DNA of 64,000 nt from Vanilla planifolia (lineage: Eukaryota > Streptophyta > Magnoliopsida > Asparagales > Orchidaceae), in NCBI GenBank assembly GCA_023846275.1, contig CM043869.1, positions 38,466,737-38,530,736 on the forward strand. The letters run 5' to 3'. The notes below the pieces were generated by a model. The model was not told where the DNA came from. It ran no database searches and saw only the letters and a list, made by a program, of their open reading frames with translations. Numbering within the stretch: position 1 is the stretch's first letter; every line of letters begins with the position of its first letter. Below, piece after piece: positions 27,255 through 40,534 of the stretch. The translations under genes and the position numbers were made by a program.

Positions 27255-30200
27255 CCGTAACGCAACAGGACAGTCTGCAAATAGTGAGGCTGTCGTCGAG
27301 ATTTATGTATCATGTTGAAGGCATTCGCCACGTTTTCATTAAGTAGCAGGGGAGGAGGAAGGAAGGTTCTGCTTTTTTTTTAGAAGGCAAAAAGAGAGCG
27401 GGCGACGGCACGGTTTAGAACGCATGACTCCGGTTTGGTTCAATGGATTTGGGGAACGGAGAACTGAGCCGATACACGGGAGCCGCCTATGTGTTCAAAG
27501 CTGGCAAAACAGTTTTACCACCGAGCAAGAAAACAAATAATTTAAAGTGATTTTTTTATTTACTCAACTGAGAGATTATAGGTTTGTATGCCTTACAGAT
27601 TTATGGTTTATGATATAAGTTTTGATTTAAATATGATATTATATATTATATCACTTGTAATTATATAATTTACAGTTAGTTTATAAGAGAATTTATTTCC
27701 ATTTTATTTTTAAATTTTAATTTAATGATACGATTGAATATGTTAGTGATAAATTATAATTTGATTATTTTGTTATGTTTTTTAGATGACATGATAGAAC
27801 GATGATAAAGATATATTTTTTACACTTATAAAATTATTGAAAATAATCTCACAAATATATATTAAAAATATGTGACATTTTATAATAACAAAACAAACAG
27901 AAAATAAAAATTAAATTATAATGCTTTTTATTTTAATAATTATTTTAAAATTTTGATAGAAGAAAAGAAATAAAAATGTAATTATTAAAGTGTGTGAAGC
28001 ACTCATTTTTTTTTTATTTTTAAAAAAATAAACATAATAAATTTTATATTTAAATTTATTTAAATATATAAAAATTGTAAGAAAAAAAAGATCTTTACAA
28101 AACTGAAACATATGATATTAATTATTAAATCGTTGAGAATCGATGAATCTTTAAATTTCAAGATAAATGTAATAGTTTTTTGTTTGTGATCGACAAAGTT
28201 AATACATAAAATAAGAAAATTTATATAACATTTTGATTTTTATGGCAAAGAAAATAATATATTGCTAAAATTTTTTGTCAAAATCATCTTAATAATCAGA
28301 TGATTTTCTATTAAAGATATTAAAATAAATAAATATAATGAATTGATATATTTTCAACACGTTTGACTGTTGACGTTGGGATATGACGGTTGTTCGAATG
28401 AGAAATGCTGACGTTGCAAAAAAAGCATGTTTTTATTCGTCTAAATAAAAAAAATGTTTTTGTTGCATATTAATGATGCCTTCTAGAAGCTGATTAAAAC
28501 TATAATGTCAAAAATCTCTCAATCAACAAAGAAATTTAGAAAAGAGTTTTTTAAATAAAATTATGTTAATAAAAATAAAATTTAAATATTTTTTAATCAT
28601 TAAAGGCTTGATCTTCTAAAATGAAAAATTATTGAAAATGTTAAAAAGTAGACGACAATTTAGAAACCATAGATAGATATATAAAATAAATAAAAAAAGG
28701 AGTTTTGACACAAACATCACCTTATAAAATTACCAAAAAAAAAAAAAAGACAAAAAAAACGTTTAAATCAATTCGCTGTTTGGACGAATGCATCGCTTTC
28801 CGCTGACTTGACTACGCGTGTCGGCATTATCTTTGTCAAGAGCCAGGACTGAATCAGGTTGAGCATTCAGATTAGATTTGGATAATATTTGGGTCGAATC
28901 AAATCAAAAGACAAATCTAAGCAAAACCCAATCAAAGATTAGCTACAATTTGGATTTTTGGATCAATTTGAAAGTCAAATCGAGTTTTAATTAATTATTT
29001 ATATATTAATTTTAAAACAAATATTTTTTAGCACAATTATTCCGATATGTAAAGTTGAAATTTGCAAATGGGTTATTAAAAGTATTTTTTTAATTTAGAA
29101 AATATTAAAAAATCAATTTTCTTGTATTTCAAATTTTAATTTTATATAAATGTTATATATAAGTTGCATAAACAAAACAAGTGATGTTGCGTATTTGTTT
29201 GGAAGAGTGAGTTAAGCTTTTGATCTCAACAAAGAGGTGTTTAAATTGATTCCGGACACCATGAGCATTTGGACTTCCCTTTTGAAAACTTTATCTTAAT
29301 GATTTGGAATTATTTCTAAATGCTACAAAAAAGAATAAATGACAGAATGTTTAAGCCATCAACTCAATAAAGAGACATTGGGTTCTAACATTAGTGTTTA
29401 TTTTAATTTTTATATAAAATTAGCATAAATAAATCCCCAACTATAAAAAAGTTTAAATATTGAAGTTTATATGTTTTAAATTTTGCTCAAGCAAGCATAA
29501 TTTTTAAGTAATATAAAAAATTAAAATTAATCTATAATTTTCAATTTTTAACACATGTTTATTAATCTAGATTAATGACAATGATAAAAAGAGTCAAAAA
29601 TTATCTAAGCTACCAAATTCAAAATTGAAAAGTTGAATCAAAATCAAAACTAATCTTTGAATCTTGATTTACATTTCATTTTTAGTATTTTAGAAAAAAA
29701 AATATATAACTTAGCCCAAAAATATCACAAAAAAGTGAAAATATCATCATTATAATTTATTCAAATATGTATCATATAAGAATAATATATGAACTTATTC
29801 TTATTGATAAGATTAGAAAACCAATTGAATTAACACATAAGTTATGGTGCACAAACTTGAACTACAACACTTCACTTAGAAAGATTATAAAATTAAAAAT
29901 TTAGTAAAAAAGCAAGAAAACAAATGTTATAAACATTGCAATGATAATAAAACATTAAATAATAAAAAAATATTTTTATGTTAACCTGTATTTAAAAATA
30001 AAAAACATATAACAAAGAATTCTTCTATATAGCTCAAATATCAAAAATATCAAATGCAAAATTAAACACATGATTTCTAACAATTATACAATCACATAGC
30101 ATCAAATATTGGTCAATAAAGGAAAAATATATAAATAGAATATTAAAATTTAAGTTGAAAAAGATTTTAGCTAAATTTGAAATGATATAATCAAAATGGA

Positions 30201-30340
30201 ATTGTTATGACAAAGGTCGAGTATAGTGAGTCAATTGCATAACTTTAATTCAATTTAATTACCAAATAAGGCTAACAAAGAGAATTCAAATAATCTTATA
30301 TCACAATATCACATGCTAAACATGGAGTACATGATTTATG
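27255..30340. other. ARGOS 5' side, then AT-rich DNA without genes
   Basis: The first 270 bases stay GC-richer and are likely 5' UTR and promoter of the ARGOS-type gene on the - strand, but I see no convincing TATA box. From about 27540 on, the DNA is AT-rich with homopolymers and no recognisable coding domain. Confidence 0.4.
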
Positions 30341-30342
30341 AT

Positions 30343-30833
30343 TCAATCAATCAAATAGAAAAACCTTTGCCACATGTCTTCAATGGCTTGGAGTACATGG
30401 CCGACAATCGCCGAGTCCGGCTTCGGTATCTCTGGCACAGCCGCCTCGCCCTCGCTTATTTCAAGATTAAGCAACGCAGCCACCGCATTCTCCCTCTTCC
30501 CCTCGGTGGTCTTCGTTTCCTTGTCGACCAGATCCAACAAAACCCTAATCCGCGATTCAACCGTTCGATACGAGGGAGAAGAGAACTGGAACCACCCCGA
30601 GTTCAACCATTGTCGGCCAATACTAGGGAGAAGAGGTACAACGCCGGCTTCCGTGAGGGGTAGACGGATCTTGGCGTCGTGCTTTGAGAGGAGGGGATCT
30701 CGGCTATGGCTTCGGATACCTCCGTCGCGTCACCGAAGGTGCTCATCCGCATTGAAAGTTTGCGAGCCGCACGGCGCGTGACTTCCATCCCTTGGCCGAG
30801 GTCCTTCTTCGGCCGTCTTTTCAGGTCGATTTT
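30343..30833 (-). pseudogene. Armadillo-repeat (U-box PUB-like) protein fragment, frameshifted
   Basis: On the - strand one frame (30833 to about 30695) reads KRRPKKDLGQG then MEVTRRAARKLSMRMSTFGD and ATEVSEAIAEI. A second frame then continues LLSKHDAKIRLPLTEAGVVPLL and later ENAVAALLNLEIS and IVGHVLQAIE. These match the order and character of armadillo repeats in plant U-box E3 ligases (PUB family), where ENAVxALLNLS is a hallmark. The frames join near 30691-30697 (a CCCC run), consistent with loss of one base. The fragment starts abruptly at a T-run and covers only two or three repeats, with no U-box. It is therefore a truncated, frameshifted copy. GC content is far above the surroundings, suggesting fairly recent arrival. 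An ARM protein without a U-box is an alternative parent. Confidence 0.7.
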
Positions 30834-30889
30834 TTTTTAAACTGAAACTACCAAATTTTTTTTTATATTTTCATAATTAATATTATTGA

Positions 30890-30940
<51 letters not shown>
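30890..30940. repeat. (ATT)n microsatellite
   Basis: This is a perfect ATT trinucleotide run of about 17 units, next to the broken upstream end of the armadillo pseudogene. Confidence 0.95.
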
Positions 30941-31622
30941 GTAATCAAAATATTATTAAAAAATAACACATAAAGGATTAAGAATAATTCAAATGGTTTA
31001 TCAAATCCACACAAATGTTTAACGTGTCTTCAACATGATAGATTTTTCTTCTCAATGAGATGAGTGTTTCTCACATTGGTTGGCGAGGAAGAAGACTTTA
31101 GCAAAAATCTTTGAATCTTAAGGACCCTCCAAACCTTCAAGGTTGTGATCACTATGATTGTGTCAATTGCATCATCCAAGAGATTACCAAGTAGGATGTA
31201 TCCTTAATGGTAATTTTGGTCAAACCATTGAATGAATGACCCTTGGGAGGTCCAATCTTGGAGCTACTCTCAATTATCTTTAATGTGTGTTTCTACAATG
31301 TGAATGATATTTATATGAATTACAGGCTTTTAAGAATATAACAAAAATATATTTTTATGATGAGCTTAGAATGATCTTTTATAGTAGAGAAACAGAGCAT
31401 TAGGTGTATTCACAAGTCAATGATAACTAAGAAGAAGAGAGAATCTTCGTTAAGGAGAAGTATAAAGGTAAAGAATAATAAGAATAAGAAAAAATGCTTT
31501 AGAAGAGAAATTTTGTTAAAATATATTGAATCTAACTCAAATTGCATCTAACTTAAATATCACGAATTAGACCCTTTAAGGCTTTATTTATAATTAAGAA
31601 ATTAATGATGTACATTGAGCTC
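30941..31622. other. Intergenic stretch, no gene seen
   Basis: AT-rich with no open frame of note. It ends at the insertion site of solo LTR 2. Confidence 0.45.
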
Positions 31623-31627
31623 ATTGT
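31623..31627 (+). repeat. Target-site duplication, left, solo LTR 2
   Basis: ATTGT precedes the LTR 5' end (TGTTGTACCC) and is repeated at 33413-33417 after its 3' end (TTACATCA). Confidence 0.78.
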
Positions 31628-32119
31628 TGTTGTACCCTTTGATGTGATAATTACAAAACCAAGCTATTTATTACTGAAGGAATTTTTGAGACATGCGCAA
31701 GATGTTTAATAATTAAATGTCTTTTTATTTCTCTTGAATTTGATATGTCAAAACCTTGAGATTATGTGGCACACTAGTAGTATTAACATTTAAAAATATT
31801 ATAAAATTATTTAATAATGAATTTTCATTTTTGGGCCAAGCATATTTGACAAAATGTATAGACATGGGTATTTGATTTTTTAATATTATTATGGAATCGT
31901 TTTTTACGAATTTCTTTTCATAGCCACTTAATTAACTTATAATACTATAAGAATATAAAATTATTTTTATACACTTATATTCAAATTTGTAGCTAAAAAT
32001 TTCGTCAAAAATACCCTAAAACAGCAAAAGTCTCGGGAAAAAGCACTGTAGCATGGGCGGGTCGACCCGGCGTCAAAATAGCCCGTCCAGGCCTTTTAGA
32101 AATAAAAAATATAAAAATT

Positions 32120-32330
32120 TGGTTGACCCGAAAGGGGCGAGCAAAGCCCGCCCAAAGACCGCCGAGAGCAGCTCGGCTAGCTCTGGTCAACGGTCAACGG
32201 AACAGTGCCTGGCTAAGCCAAGCCTGCCGAGAGGAGCTCGGCTAAGTCTAACTACAGCGCGGTCAACGGTCAAAGAACAGTGCATGGCTAAGTCATGCCT
32301 GAACCGGGTGATGAAATCCCGGTCAAGGAG
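32120..32330 (+). promoter_or_regulatory. W-box and MYB-like motif cluster in LTR 2
   Basis: GGTCAACGGTCAA-type pairs occur near 32185 and 32261, with further TTGACC and GTCAA cores. This parallels solo LTR 1. A role in regulated transcription is inferred. Confidence 0.42.
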
Positions 32331-32447
32331 GGGGGGAGCCAGCCCCAAAGTGGCTCGTAGGTTAAACGGCGCAAATCTATTATAAAGCGCTGTGCAAAAT
32401 TGCATTCTGCAGTGTGGGACTAAAAATCCCACCTTATAACTTCGACA

Positions 32448-32640
32448 GGATCCAAAGGCGCAGATCATGCCCGCCCAGATCCAACGGGCGAGAGTAATCT
32501 CGAACGGCTGTTTAATCAGCACCGTTCGTTCAGCGCGCAGGATCCAAAGGCGCAGATCAAGCCCGCCCAGATCTAACGGGCGAGAGTAATTTCGAACGAC
32601 TGTTTAATCAGCGCCGTTCGTTCAGCGCGTGGGGATCCAA
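32448..32640 (+). repeat. Tandem 92-bp units in LTR 2
   Basis: Units begin GGATCC at 32448, 32540 and 32633 (92 and 93 bases apart). The first two units are nearly identical, each with an AACGGGCGAG word and a CGAAC...GTTCG inverted pair. LTR 1 has the same building blocks in less regular spacing. Confidence 0.85.
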
Positions 32641-32827
32641 TGGTTCAGATCAAGTCCGCCCGGATCAGACGGTCTGGAGATGATCAAGCCGAGAAGTCCA
32701 TCCAGCCGTCCATTCTTGAAGTGGGATCGGACGGCTGCTGCTCTCCTTTTCGGGCTTCAGGCAACGGCTATTTTCCGGTTTCTTTTTTACCGTTTTTCTA
32801 GTCGTTTGGAATTGCTTTTTGGTGGAC

Positions 32828-32839
32828 TATATATATAGG
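32828..32839 (+). promoter_or_regulatory. TATA box of solo LTR 2
   Basis: TATATATATAGG occupies the position equivalent to the TATA box of solo LTR 1. Confidence 0.6.
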
Positions 32840-33412
32840 ACATCTTACAATTTATTCATTGATGAATCCACTTGCAAACTTCCTCAAGAACTAAAGAAAA
32901 AGGCCAAAACCGAGAGCAACAATTGGCATACTTGTGGGAGCTACGGGCTCAACCTTCTTCTCAAATTTCAACAGCTTTCTTCCACATTTCGTTGCATCAT
33001 TCGGTAACATTTAGTTGTGCCACTTTGCTTTGAGAAATTAAAGGTGCAGGATTTTTGTGTGCATTGCTATTGTAAAAATTGTATGCATTATTGTAGCCGG
33101 ATTTGTTCGGATTTTTGGTGTCTCGTTGGAGCACCGGTTGTACTTGGTTTACCCCTACCGGCTTCGGCAAAAGGGAGTGGTTAGTGGAAGCCCGATCGGG
33201 TTGATCGGGGGTGGATGTAGGCACGGGTTTGGCCGAACCACCTAAAAATCTTTGTCTTTTGTTTGCTTGTCTTATTATTGCACTTTTCGTTTTTATTTCA
33301 CAATTTATTTACAAACGTTTTTAATTGAAAGATTTTTCAAAAATCTAAATTTTAGTGAAAAGCACAATTCACCCCTCCCCTCTTGTGCGTTGTTCTCACA
33401 CGATTTACATCA

Positions 33413-33417
33413 ATTGT
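33413..33417 (+). repeat. Target-site duplication, right, solo LTR 2
   Basis: ATTGT matches 31623-31627. Confidence 0.78.
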
Positions 33418-36400
33418 CATATGTGGAATGCTATATGTTTCATTTAATAATTTGGTTATAATAGATTAACTATTTGTTATTGATGCATGTATTCTCTTAG
33501 TAAGAGTTATTTATAACCATTGTAGAGAAGTTTGATTATTAACAGTGTGGTCGAATAAATTATAATATAAATGATAAGATGTTTGATTGTAAATGATAGA
33601 TTGAAATAGTTATAATTATTAGGAGTAGTAGTCCAAATCCATTATAACCATCAAATCTATCATAATTTGAAATAATGAATCCAAAGTTCATGTGTTAAGC
33701 ATCCAACTAATGAAATTATATCTATACTAATTGAGGGTCTAGTCTCAATGAGCGAATTTTAAGGATCTTGACTCGAGGGGATAGCCTTGAGAGGATGGTC
33801 TTCAGAGACTGATATCAAAAGGTATTGTCACGAGCTATTAATGACTACTGCATGATTATGGTTTGGAATATTGATTGAGATTTAGTATGTGCAATTTTTT
33901 TTAGTTTTAGATGGCTTGCCATTAGTGATCATGCAAATGATATTAAAAAACTTGTTATTTTGTTCCTTCATACGACAAACATATATGAGTTTTGGATGGA
34001 GCTATCAACATCTTGAGAATTGGTCTCAATTTTTTCAGCATGAAGGGTTTTCTTTTTTTCATACTCTTTGAGGTTTCTCTCTTTTAAAAGATTCTTGTTT
34101 AAGTTCTAAATGTTAATAGTGATTCATATTGTGGGCATGATCCATGTGTTGTTTTTTTGGATTTTGCTTTATTTGTAGGCTTTCATAGGTTTAGTACCCT
34201 AATAATATCCCTTCCTCATTATAATAAGAATTTCAATTTTAGGGCATCGTAAGAGTAGTGAAAAGTCTCCTTTGTTTGGAAGAGAATAAAGTGACATGAG
34301 AAATATTTCCTTCATAGCTCTAAATATTGTCTTATTTTCACATGTTTGTTTAGTAATCCATGTTAGAAAGTCTTTTGAGTTGTTCTTCCATTTATAGGCC
34401 TTTCTTATTTCCTCTCATTCTCTTTGAAGATGATATAATGATTATCTCACTCAATAAGATTATCAACAATCTTGGTGGTAAAGGGCAAGAATAACTTACA
34501 AGGCCATAAAGTTGTAGGCTTGTCACATGAATGATGTTGATGGAAGTTATGAATTCATAAGAGTGGAGCAAAAAGTTACCTTTATTACATATTTTAAGGA
34601 GAGTATGAAACAGAGGCACAAGAAGGGAGCATGGATGAGTGAGTGAGTGAGAGAGAGAGAAAAAAAAAGCTTGGGATTTTAATAAGTTAAGGATGACCAA
34701 ACAAGAAGAGAAGAGACTTATGTTGAAGAGAAATATAAAGAGAGAGTATAATAGAGAGATAGAGGAATAAGTGAGACTAATACGGGACGAGTGTTTGAGT
34801 AGAGTAAACGGTTGCACTCACAATTGTGACTTAGTTGTGATTAAGTTTTAGCTTAATTTTATTGTCTCAAACTAGAATTCTAAGAGTTTAATTATATTTG
34901 AAATAGTTGATAATATAAGTTAAGCTCATTTTTAGACATAAAAAATTTTAGCTATCATTTAATTATAATAATATAATAGTCTTGTTCTTATGCATGTCTC
35001 TTGTTGATATAATTGAATTAATTATAATTGTTAAGTAAGAACTCAACTTGTGATAAAGTGGTTGAATTAGTTACCATCAAAGTAGAGAGTTTAACTATCG
35101 TTGAGATAGCTAAATTAGGTATAATTATGAAGGCAAAGAGCTTAACCATTAATAACTTGGCTGAGTTTGTTATAGCCATCAAAGTCATCATAACAATAAG
35201 CAATGAATTTGAATTCTACATATCTAACAATTATTGAATAAAATTGGATCCATATCATTTGATGGAAGATTGCCAAATGGTCTTTACACATCTTTTGCTT
35301 TAACTATTTTTGACTAGAGGAAAATTTACATTATCATTCAATCCCTAAACTTTATATATCATCATTTATATTGTGATAAGATGTTTCCTATATTTAACAT
35401 ACATATTCAAGGGCATATGAAATGATGAAAAACATGTAATTTAAAATTTAAAATTGTTGTGATTGTTAACTTATATAATATGAGTAACGACTTATCATCC
35501 CTCATTTTACATTTTCATAGTTAGGAAAAATGTATTAAGCAACTGTCTTTTGAAGTTTTGGAAAGACATTACATTGATCGACTTATTGAGAATCGGTAAA
35601 TATGATGTCGACTTAAGAGGTGGATGAATTATAAAAATTGTAAAATTAAATGAACTCAAAATATAAAAATAAAGGACTTTTAATCATCTTAATGACTTGC
35701 ATAAAATTTATTTTAGAAAAGTTATCTTTTAAAACCTTTGTGTAGGAGTTTAAATAAAATAATGACAAAATTATTTTTAATTTGTTAATCTTAAAATCAA
35801 ATCTATATTCATACCTGACCAAAAAACTAGGCTTGCACTAAAATTATTCTCTTTTGTCAAAAGATTAGTGGAAGTAAAATCATATAATCGACAAGAGGAC
35901 CACAAAGTAATAGCCTTGAAGATCCTATAATAATTGTCCCATAAAAACTAATAACATAGGGCAGAGGATTCTACAAATCAATAGGTTAGAAAACCCTAAA
36001 ATAACGATCAAAAGACTGATACAAGATCAAATATAATATCTCAAAAAATGAGGCAAAATATATAATGAAAATATCAAATATGAGGGTATTATAACACAAT
36101 ACAATTTAACTTAAGAAAAACACTAATTTAAAGTTCAAGTAATATAAAATAGATATGTAATTTAATTCAAAGTTATTATTAGAATGTTACAAAATAATTT
36201 ATTGATGATATTCAATTTAGTTCAATATGATTATGAACTTGAATGAAGGCTATGAGGGATAAGAAAGGCTCTAAGAATGGGACCTTTTTTCTCTTAGATT
36301 GGAATTGATCTTCATGTAAATATCCTTCTTAAAAATAAGCAATGAATCATTATCTTATTCTCTATGTTTGGACACCTCTATATATATGCATTATAAAGCA

Positions 36401-37640
36401 TTCCAATGGCTCCAAATATCCTCTAACTCCTATAATCAACTTTCTTAAAGTTAAATCAAACTACATATTACTCACATTTATTATAATGATTGTACATGTT
36501 CGATCAATGATCATATTATGCGATATTCATAAATGAGTTAATCATTTGACCCTTTAAACATGTTCGACTAAGTCAAATAACTTTTAACATATAAGCATAC
36601 TTATGAGATTATCTATATGTACAAAGCACGTAACTCTTCTTTATCCTTAAGTTCATTTAATATCTCTTGGGTTTTATAATAATCGTATTACATGATGAAA
36701 AAGATCATATTTATACAATGTCCTTGACAACTTATATCCTCTCTATTATCACAATATTATATAAGTACGATTAGAAAAATGATACTATACAAAACTATTC
36801 AATTCTCACAACCACATAAGTATAACTTTTATCTACTTTACATAAGATTGTACATATATAATATAAGGAAATCATATTATATGATCATACAAACACTTCT
36901 CGTCAAATCAAGATTGCCTAGTTCGAATGCCTGCCTGATGATATGAGTGAACTAGTTGTGTTGTATGACATTGATATTGTATAATATAAAACACTCCAAT
37001 TTTATAATTTAATTGACATCTCTTGAGAAAATAATGATCATACTTATACAATTGATAGACATATTATAAGTATATTCAAGTTATCAACTCAGAACTAGAT
37101 TGGCAAATCTGACACTCTCTTTGATTCCTTAAATGATCTTATCATACATACGAAAGGAATACTATAATATATAATTAAAATATTTATGCCAAATTTCACT
37201 TTAACTTATATTCTTTTTAATTGCTATTATATTAAACTCTAATAAGTGTTGACATTTATTAACTTGTTTTATTGTAAGGCATATTTATGAGTAAAAAAAC
37301 TTAAATAAAATGCATGCTTCATGATATCCTAAAGAAATATTTTAAAATCATTTAATTAGTTACACTCAACTTTATCAAATCTAGGTGTTTTAAGTAAATA
37401 ATTATAGATATTAAATTCTAATATTAGAATAAAAATAACAAAAAATGATCGTCTCTTTTTTTGCTCAAGTTTTTTATTTTTTTGTATTAGTTATGATTAA
37501 TACCAAACACAGCCAATAAGCACCTTGAATTAATAACCTCACTCTTTAACTAATTAGCTTATTCAATCTTGAGATATATGATTTGATACACTTAAAAGAA
37601 AGTATTAATAAAATAATATAATAGATTTATTTTTATCAAT
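33418..37640. other. AT-rich repeats, no gene seen
   Basis: At 33720-33840 the words 'gggtctagtctcaatg' and 'ggggatagccttgag' recall the head of decayed copy A. A purine tract lies at 34610-34770 with GA and GTGA runs; the 141-codon frame opposite it is low complexity. Good copies of the 15-bp palindrome occur at 36682-36696 and 36871-36885. No coding domain was recognised. Confidence 0.42.
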
Positions 37641-37659
37641 TAATAGTGTATAGACTAAG

Positions 37660-38770
37660 GGTTTAACAAGGCTTAGTGTTATGTTGGAGGCTTGGGATGA
37701 TCTTCCTTTTACAAAAGAAGAATCCTTTAAAAGGAAGAGAAAGGAAACTAAGATTGAAGAGGCACAAAGAAAGAAGTTGTGGACAGATGAAAGCACTCAA
37801 AGCACCACTTGAGTTGGAGTAGATAAGCTTATCATTAGGAGAGCTTATTATTGTTCTCATAGGAATCATTGATTTTGCTACTAAAGAGCAAATTCATTAT
37901 TGTTCACAAATATTTCTCAACCTTTGGTGAAGACTAGAGCAAATTAATGGTTCAAAAAATATTATGCCAATTTTATTGACACCACAAAGATGTCATAAAA
38001 AGTTATGGATTTTTTAAGATTTTTTATTTTCCTATGCTTCATTTAAATATGGCTTTCTTTCATATCCTTGGTAAGAAAGGGATTATTCTTTTACCACCAT
38101 ATGTGGGAAGAGGGTTTTTAAGGAAGTTATTATTAAGGTCTCAAGTGTATTCAAGGAAAGAGAGAAGAGGAAAAAGGGAATAGAGTTTTAGGGGTATCCG
38201 ATGAAGTTGTGCCTTTAGGTGTCCATTTGATGATTGAAAAAGGAATAAGTATTGATTTGACTAATGTCTTTCACCAACATTGGAAGCCATGACATATCTT
38301 GTTATTCCAAATTATTGAAGAGAGGTGCAAACATTATTACAAAAGAGGATAACTTTCTACCTTGCATAATGATTCCCTTAATCATTAGCTTTAATGATGA
38401 TTTGATTATAGTTTCAAATGATCTGAAAGAAGCCATGAGATAAAACCTCAAAAAGGTTCAATATATGTTGAGGGACTTTAAGGTCATTAATGTTGTCTAA
38501 TTGGTTTCTCACAAGTTCTTTAATAATATATTAAGTAAAAAAAGAAGATGATAACATATCAATGTAATGAAAATATTACTCTATGAATCTCAAAAGAGTG
38601 TCAAGAGGTATTACGGGACTTAAAGTCATTAGTGTTGGCTAATTGGATTTTCATAAGCTCCTTAATAACGTATTAACTAAGAAGAAGATCATTAAATGTT
38701 AATATAATGAATATCTTTTTAAGAATCCCGAAAGAGTGTGCTAGGGTTTTACTTAATCATTCCATGATAA
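37660..38770 (+). repeat. Decayed coding repeat family, copy C
   Basis: About 38080-38190 aligns with copies A (310-420) and B (3480-3620). About 38400-38530 reads IIVSNDLKEAM, a stop, then NLKKVQ and MLRDFKVINV, aligning with copy A at 610-700. The last segment is duplicated in tandem: about 38468-38605 and 38606-38740 share 'gggactttaaggtcattaatg' or 'gggacttaaagtcattag', and a following KK-rich stretch. Stops and shifts abound. The function is unknown. Confidence 0.55.
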
Positions 38771-39395
38771 ACGTGGATAAAAAATATTGCATGTAAAGAA
38801 AATCACGTATGAAGATATATAAAATCCTAGGTAACTATATAATATTAATAATCATCATATAATATCATAATATTTAAAACCTTGTAATATAAAGATTATA
38901 TTAAAAGATCAAAAATATAAACATGCAAAATATATGACATAAACTATACAAAATTCACATGTATATAAAATTAATCCTCAAAATCTCATATCATAAACCC
39001 CACACATTATCATTTCTAGTTAGCCAACTAATAAGTATGTTCTTTATCTGTTACATAAAAAATCTCAATATTTTAGTACAATTAATATATGATATATGAT
39101 ATAAGCATTAATAAGACTTAAAAAGCTCAATAGATAAACAAATATAATAACAAATAAAACAAGATTGATATAACACATAAAATTAGTATAGAATAATATT
39201 TATAAGAATATGAAATCCATGATCATAAATAAAAGAATAAATCATTAATAATTAAATGAAATAATGATTATAAGAAAAATCAATAAAAAGAGTTTTATAA
39301 TATGTAAAAATAATCCAATTTAAGAATAAATATGTACTAATTTAATAATATATTTAAAAATAAAAGATAACATGTAAAAATAATATAATTTAAGA

Positions 39396-39401
<6 letters not shown>

Positions 39402-39430
<29 letters not shown>
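39402..39430. repeat. (AT)n microsatellite, about 29 bp
   Basis: This is an alternating AT run. Confidence 0.9.
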
Positions 39431-39433
<3 letters not shown>

Positions 39434-39987
39434 GTTAAATAATTTCTCTATATAATAATTATCAAATTATTTAACTAAATCTAAGATAAAATTCTCTTAT
39501 CAAATCATCTTTGTTTTTTATTTTTATAATGAAATGCATGTGCATAAAATAATACAATTTTTTCTATTAATTTTTTCCTAACTTTCTCAAACCCTTTATA
39601 TTTTCTATTTCAGTAATCAAATAATACAATACAACCATTCTCATTATATTGTATGATTTCTATGATTCCTTATCTTTCATTTCTTATTTTGCTTATGATA
39701 TATTGTAATATGCTATTCTTTTAATATTATTGTCTGATTCCTTTAATCATGTTGTATGATTATTTTAATTGTATTGTACTATTTCTCCAATCATAAAATA
39801 TAAAACTCACATCTTTTTATATAAGATTTAATTGGTCTAACCTCTTTTAACCATTATCTGATTGTACAATATAATTATACATATTATATTTTTATGATTC
39901 TTTTAGGAATTCAAACTTGTTATGGATGATCAAACTCATTGTATTGATATGACTCACCATATAAATACCTATATAGTATTAGGCATT

Positions 39988-40534
39988 AGGGACCTACCTA
40001 ACAAAACCTTTTTAAGATGAAAAAAAATTAAAGATTTAGGTATATAATAACTAATAGATGAAGATATGAAAATTTAGGTAGATACTTGAAGGTGAGACTA
40101 AAACCAAAACTCAATCATATAATTTGATCCTTTATTCTAGCAAATACTAACCAATCATATAATTTGATATAGACCATTATATTACTATGATATTATCACC
40201 TATTTAACTCTTATTGACTTACAGTTGATCATATTTGTTTGATTATGATAATCATCTACTATGATCAGCTTAAATTACATGTACGTCACTTTGGTTTAAA
40301 TTGATTATACAAATATGAATAAACCTATCGTACTTGTAAGATGTTCAAATAATAGTTTTCTTATCATGAATCTCTTGATTTCAATCTAGTACACTCCTAA
40401 TGTTAGGGCCCTACCTAACAAAACCTTTTTAAAATGAAAAAAATCAAAGATTTTTGTATATAATAACTAACAGATAAAGACATAAAATTCTAGATTGATA
40501 CTTGATAATGAGACTAAAAGTAAAACTTAATCAT
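39988..40534. repeat. Spaced direct repeat of about 130 bp
   Basis: 39988-40119 and 40405-40534 share 'cctacctaacaaaaccttttt', a middle 'tatataataacta' and an end 'gagactaaaa.caaaact.aatcat'. They are separated by about 285 bases. They may be two copies of a short dispersed repeat or short LTR-like ends, but no TG/CA ends were found. Confidence 0.6.

Larger units (their letters stand above)
31628..33412 (+). mobile_element. Solo LTR 2, same family as solo LTR 1 (1.8 kb)
   Basis: The element aligns with solo LTR 1 from about 31685 ('gagacatgcgcaagatg') through 33390 ('cacccctcccctcttgtg'), with the same GC block, TATA position and C-run before the end. Ends TGTT...ATCA and the duplication ATTGT define it. 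Relative to LTR 1 it lacks about 100 bases near its start and has cleaner tandem units in the GC block. The last part, about 32830-33412, is more diverged. No internal retroelement region is present. Open frames within (for example 32187-32522) are LTR sequence; their predicted peptide closely resembles that from LTR 1, so automated pipelines may call it a hypothetical protein. Confidence 0.9.

Noticed and set aside
26839..27318. 159-codon + strand frame over the ARGOS/OSR gene
   Set aside because: Its product is low complexity (Gly, Arg, Thr), while the opposite strand encodes the OSR signature. It is a shadow.
32187..32522. 111-codon - strand frame similar to one at 13493-13759
   Set aside because: Both lie inside related solo LTRs. 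The shared peptide reflects shared LTR sequence, not a conserved protein.
34392..34817. 141-codon - strand frame
   Set aside because: It is hydrophobic and Ser/Leu-rich because it lies opposite a purine-rich tract. No domain was recognised and no codon signal is apparent.
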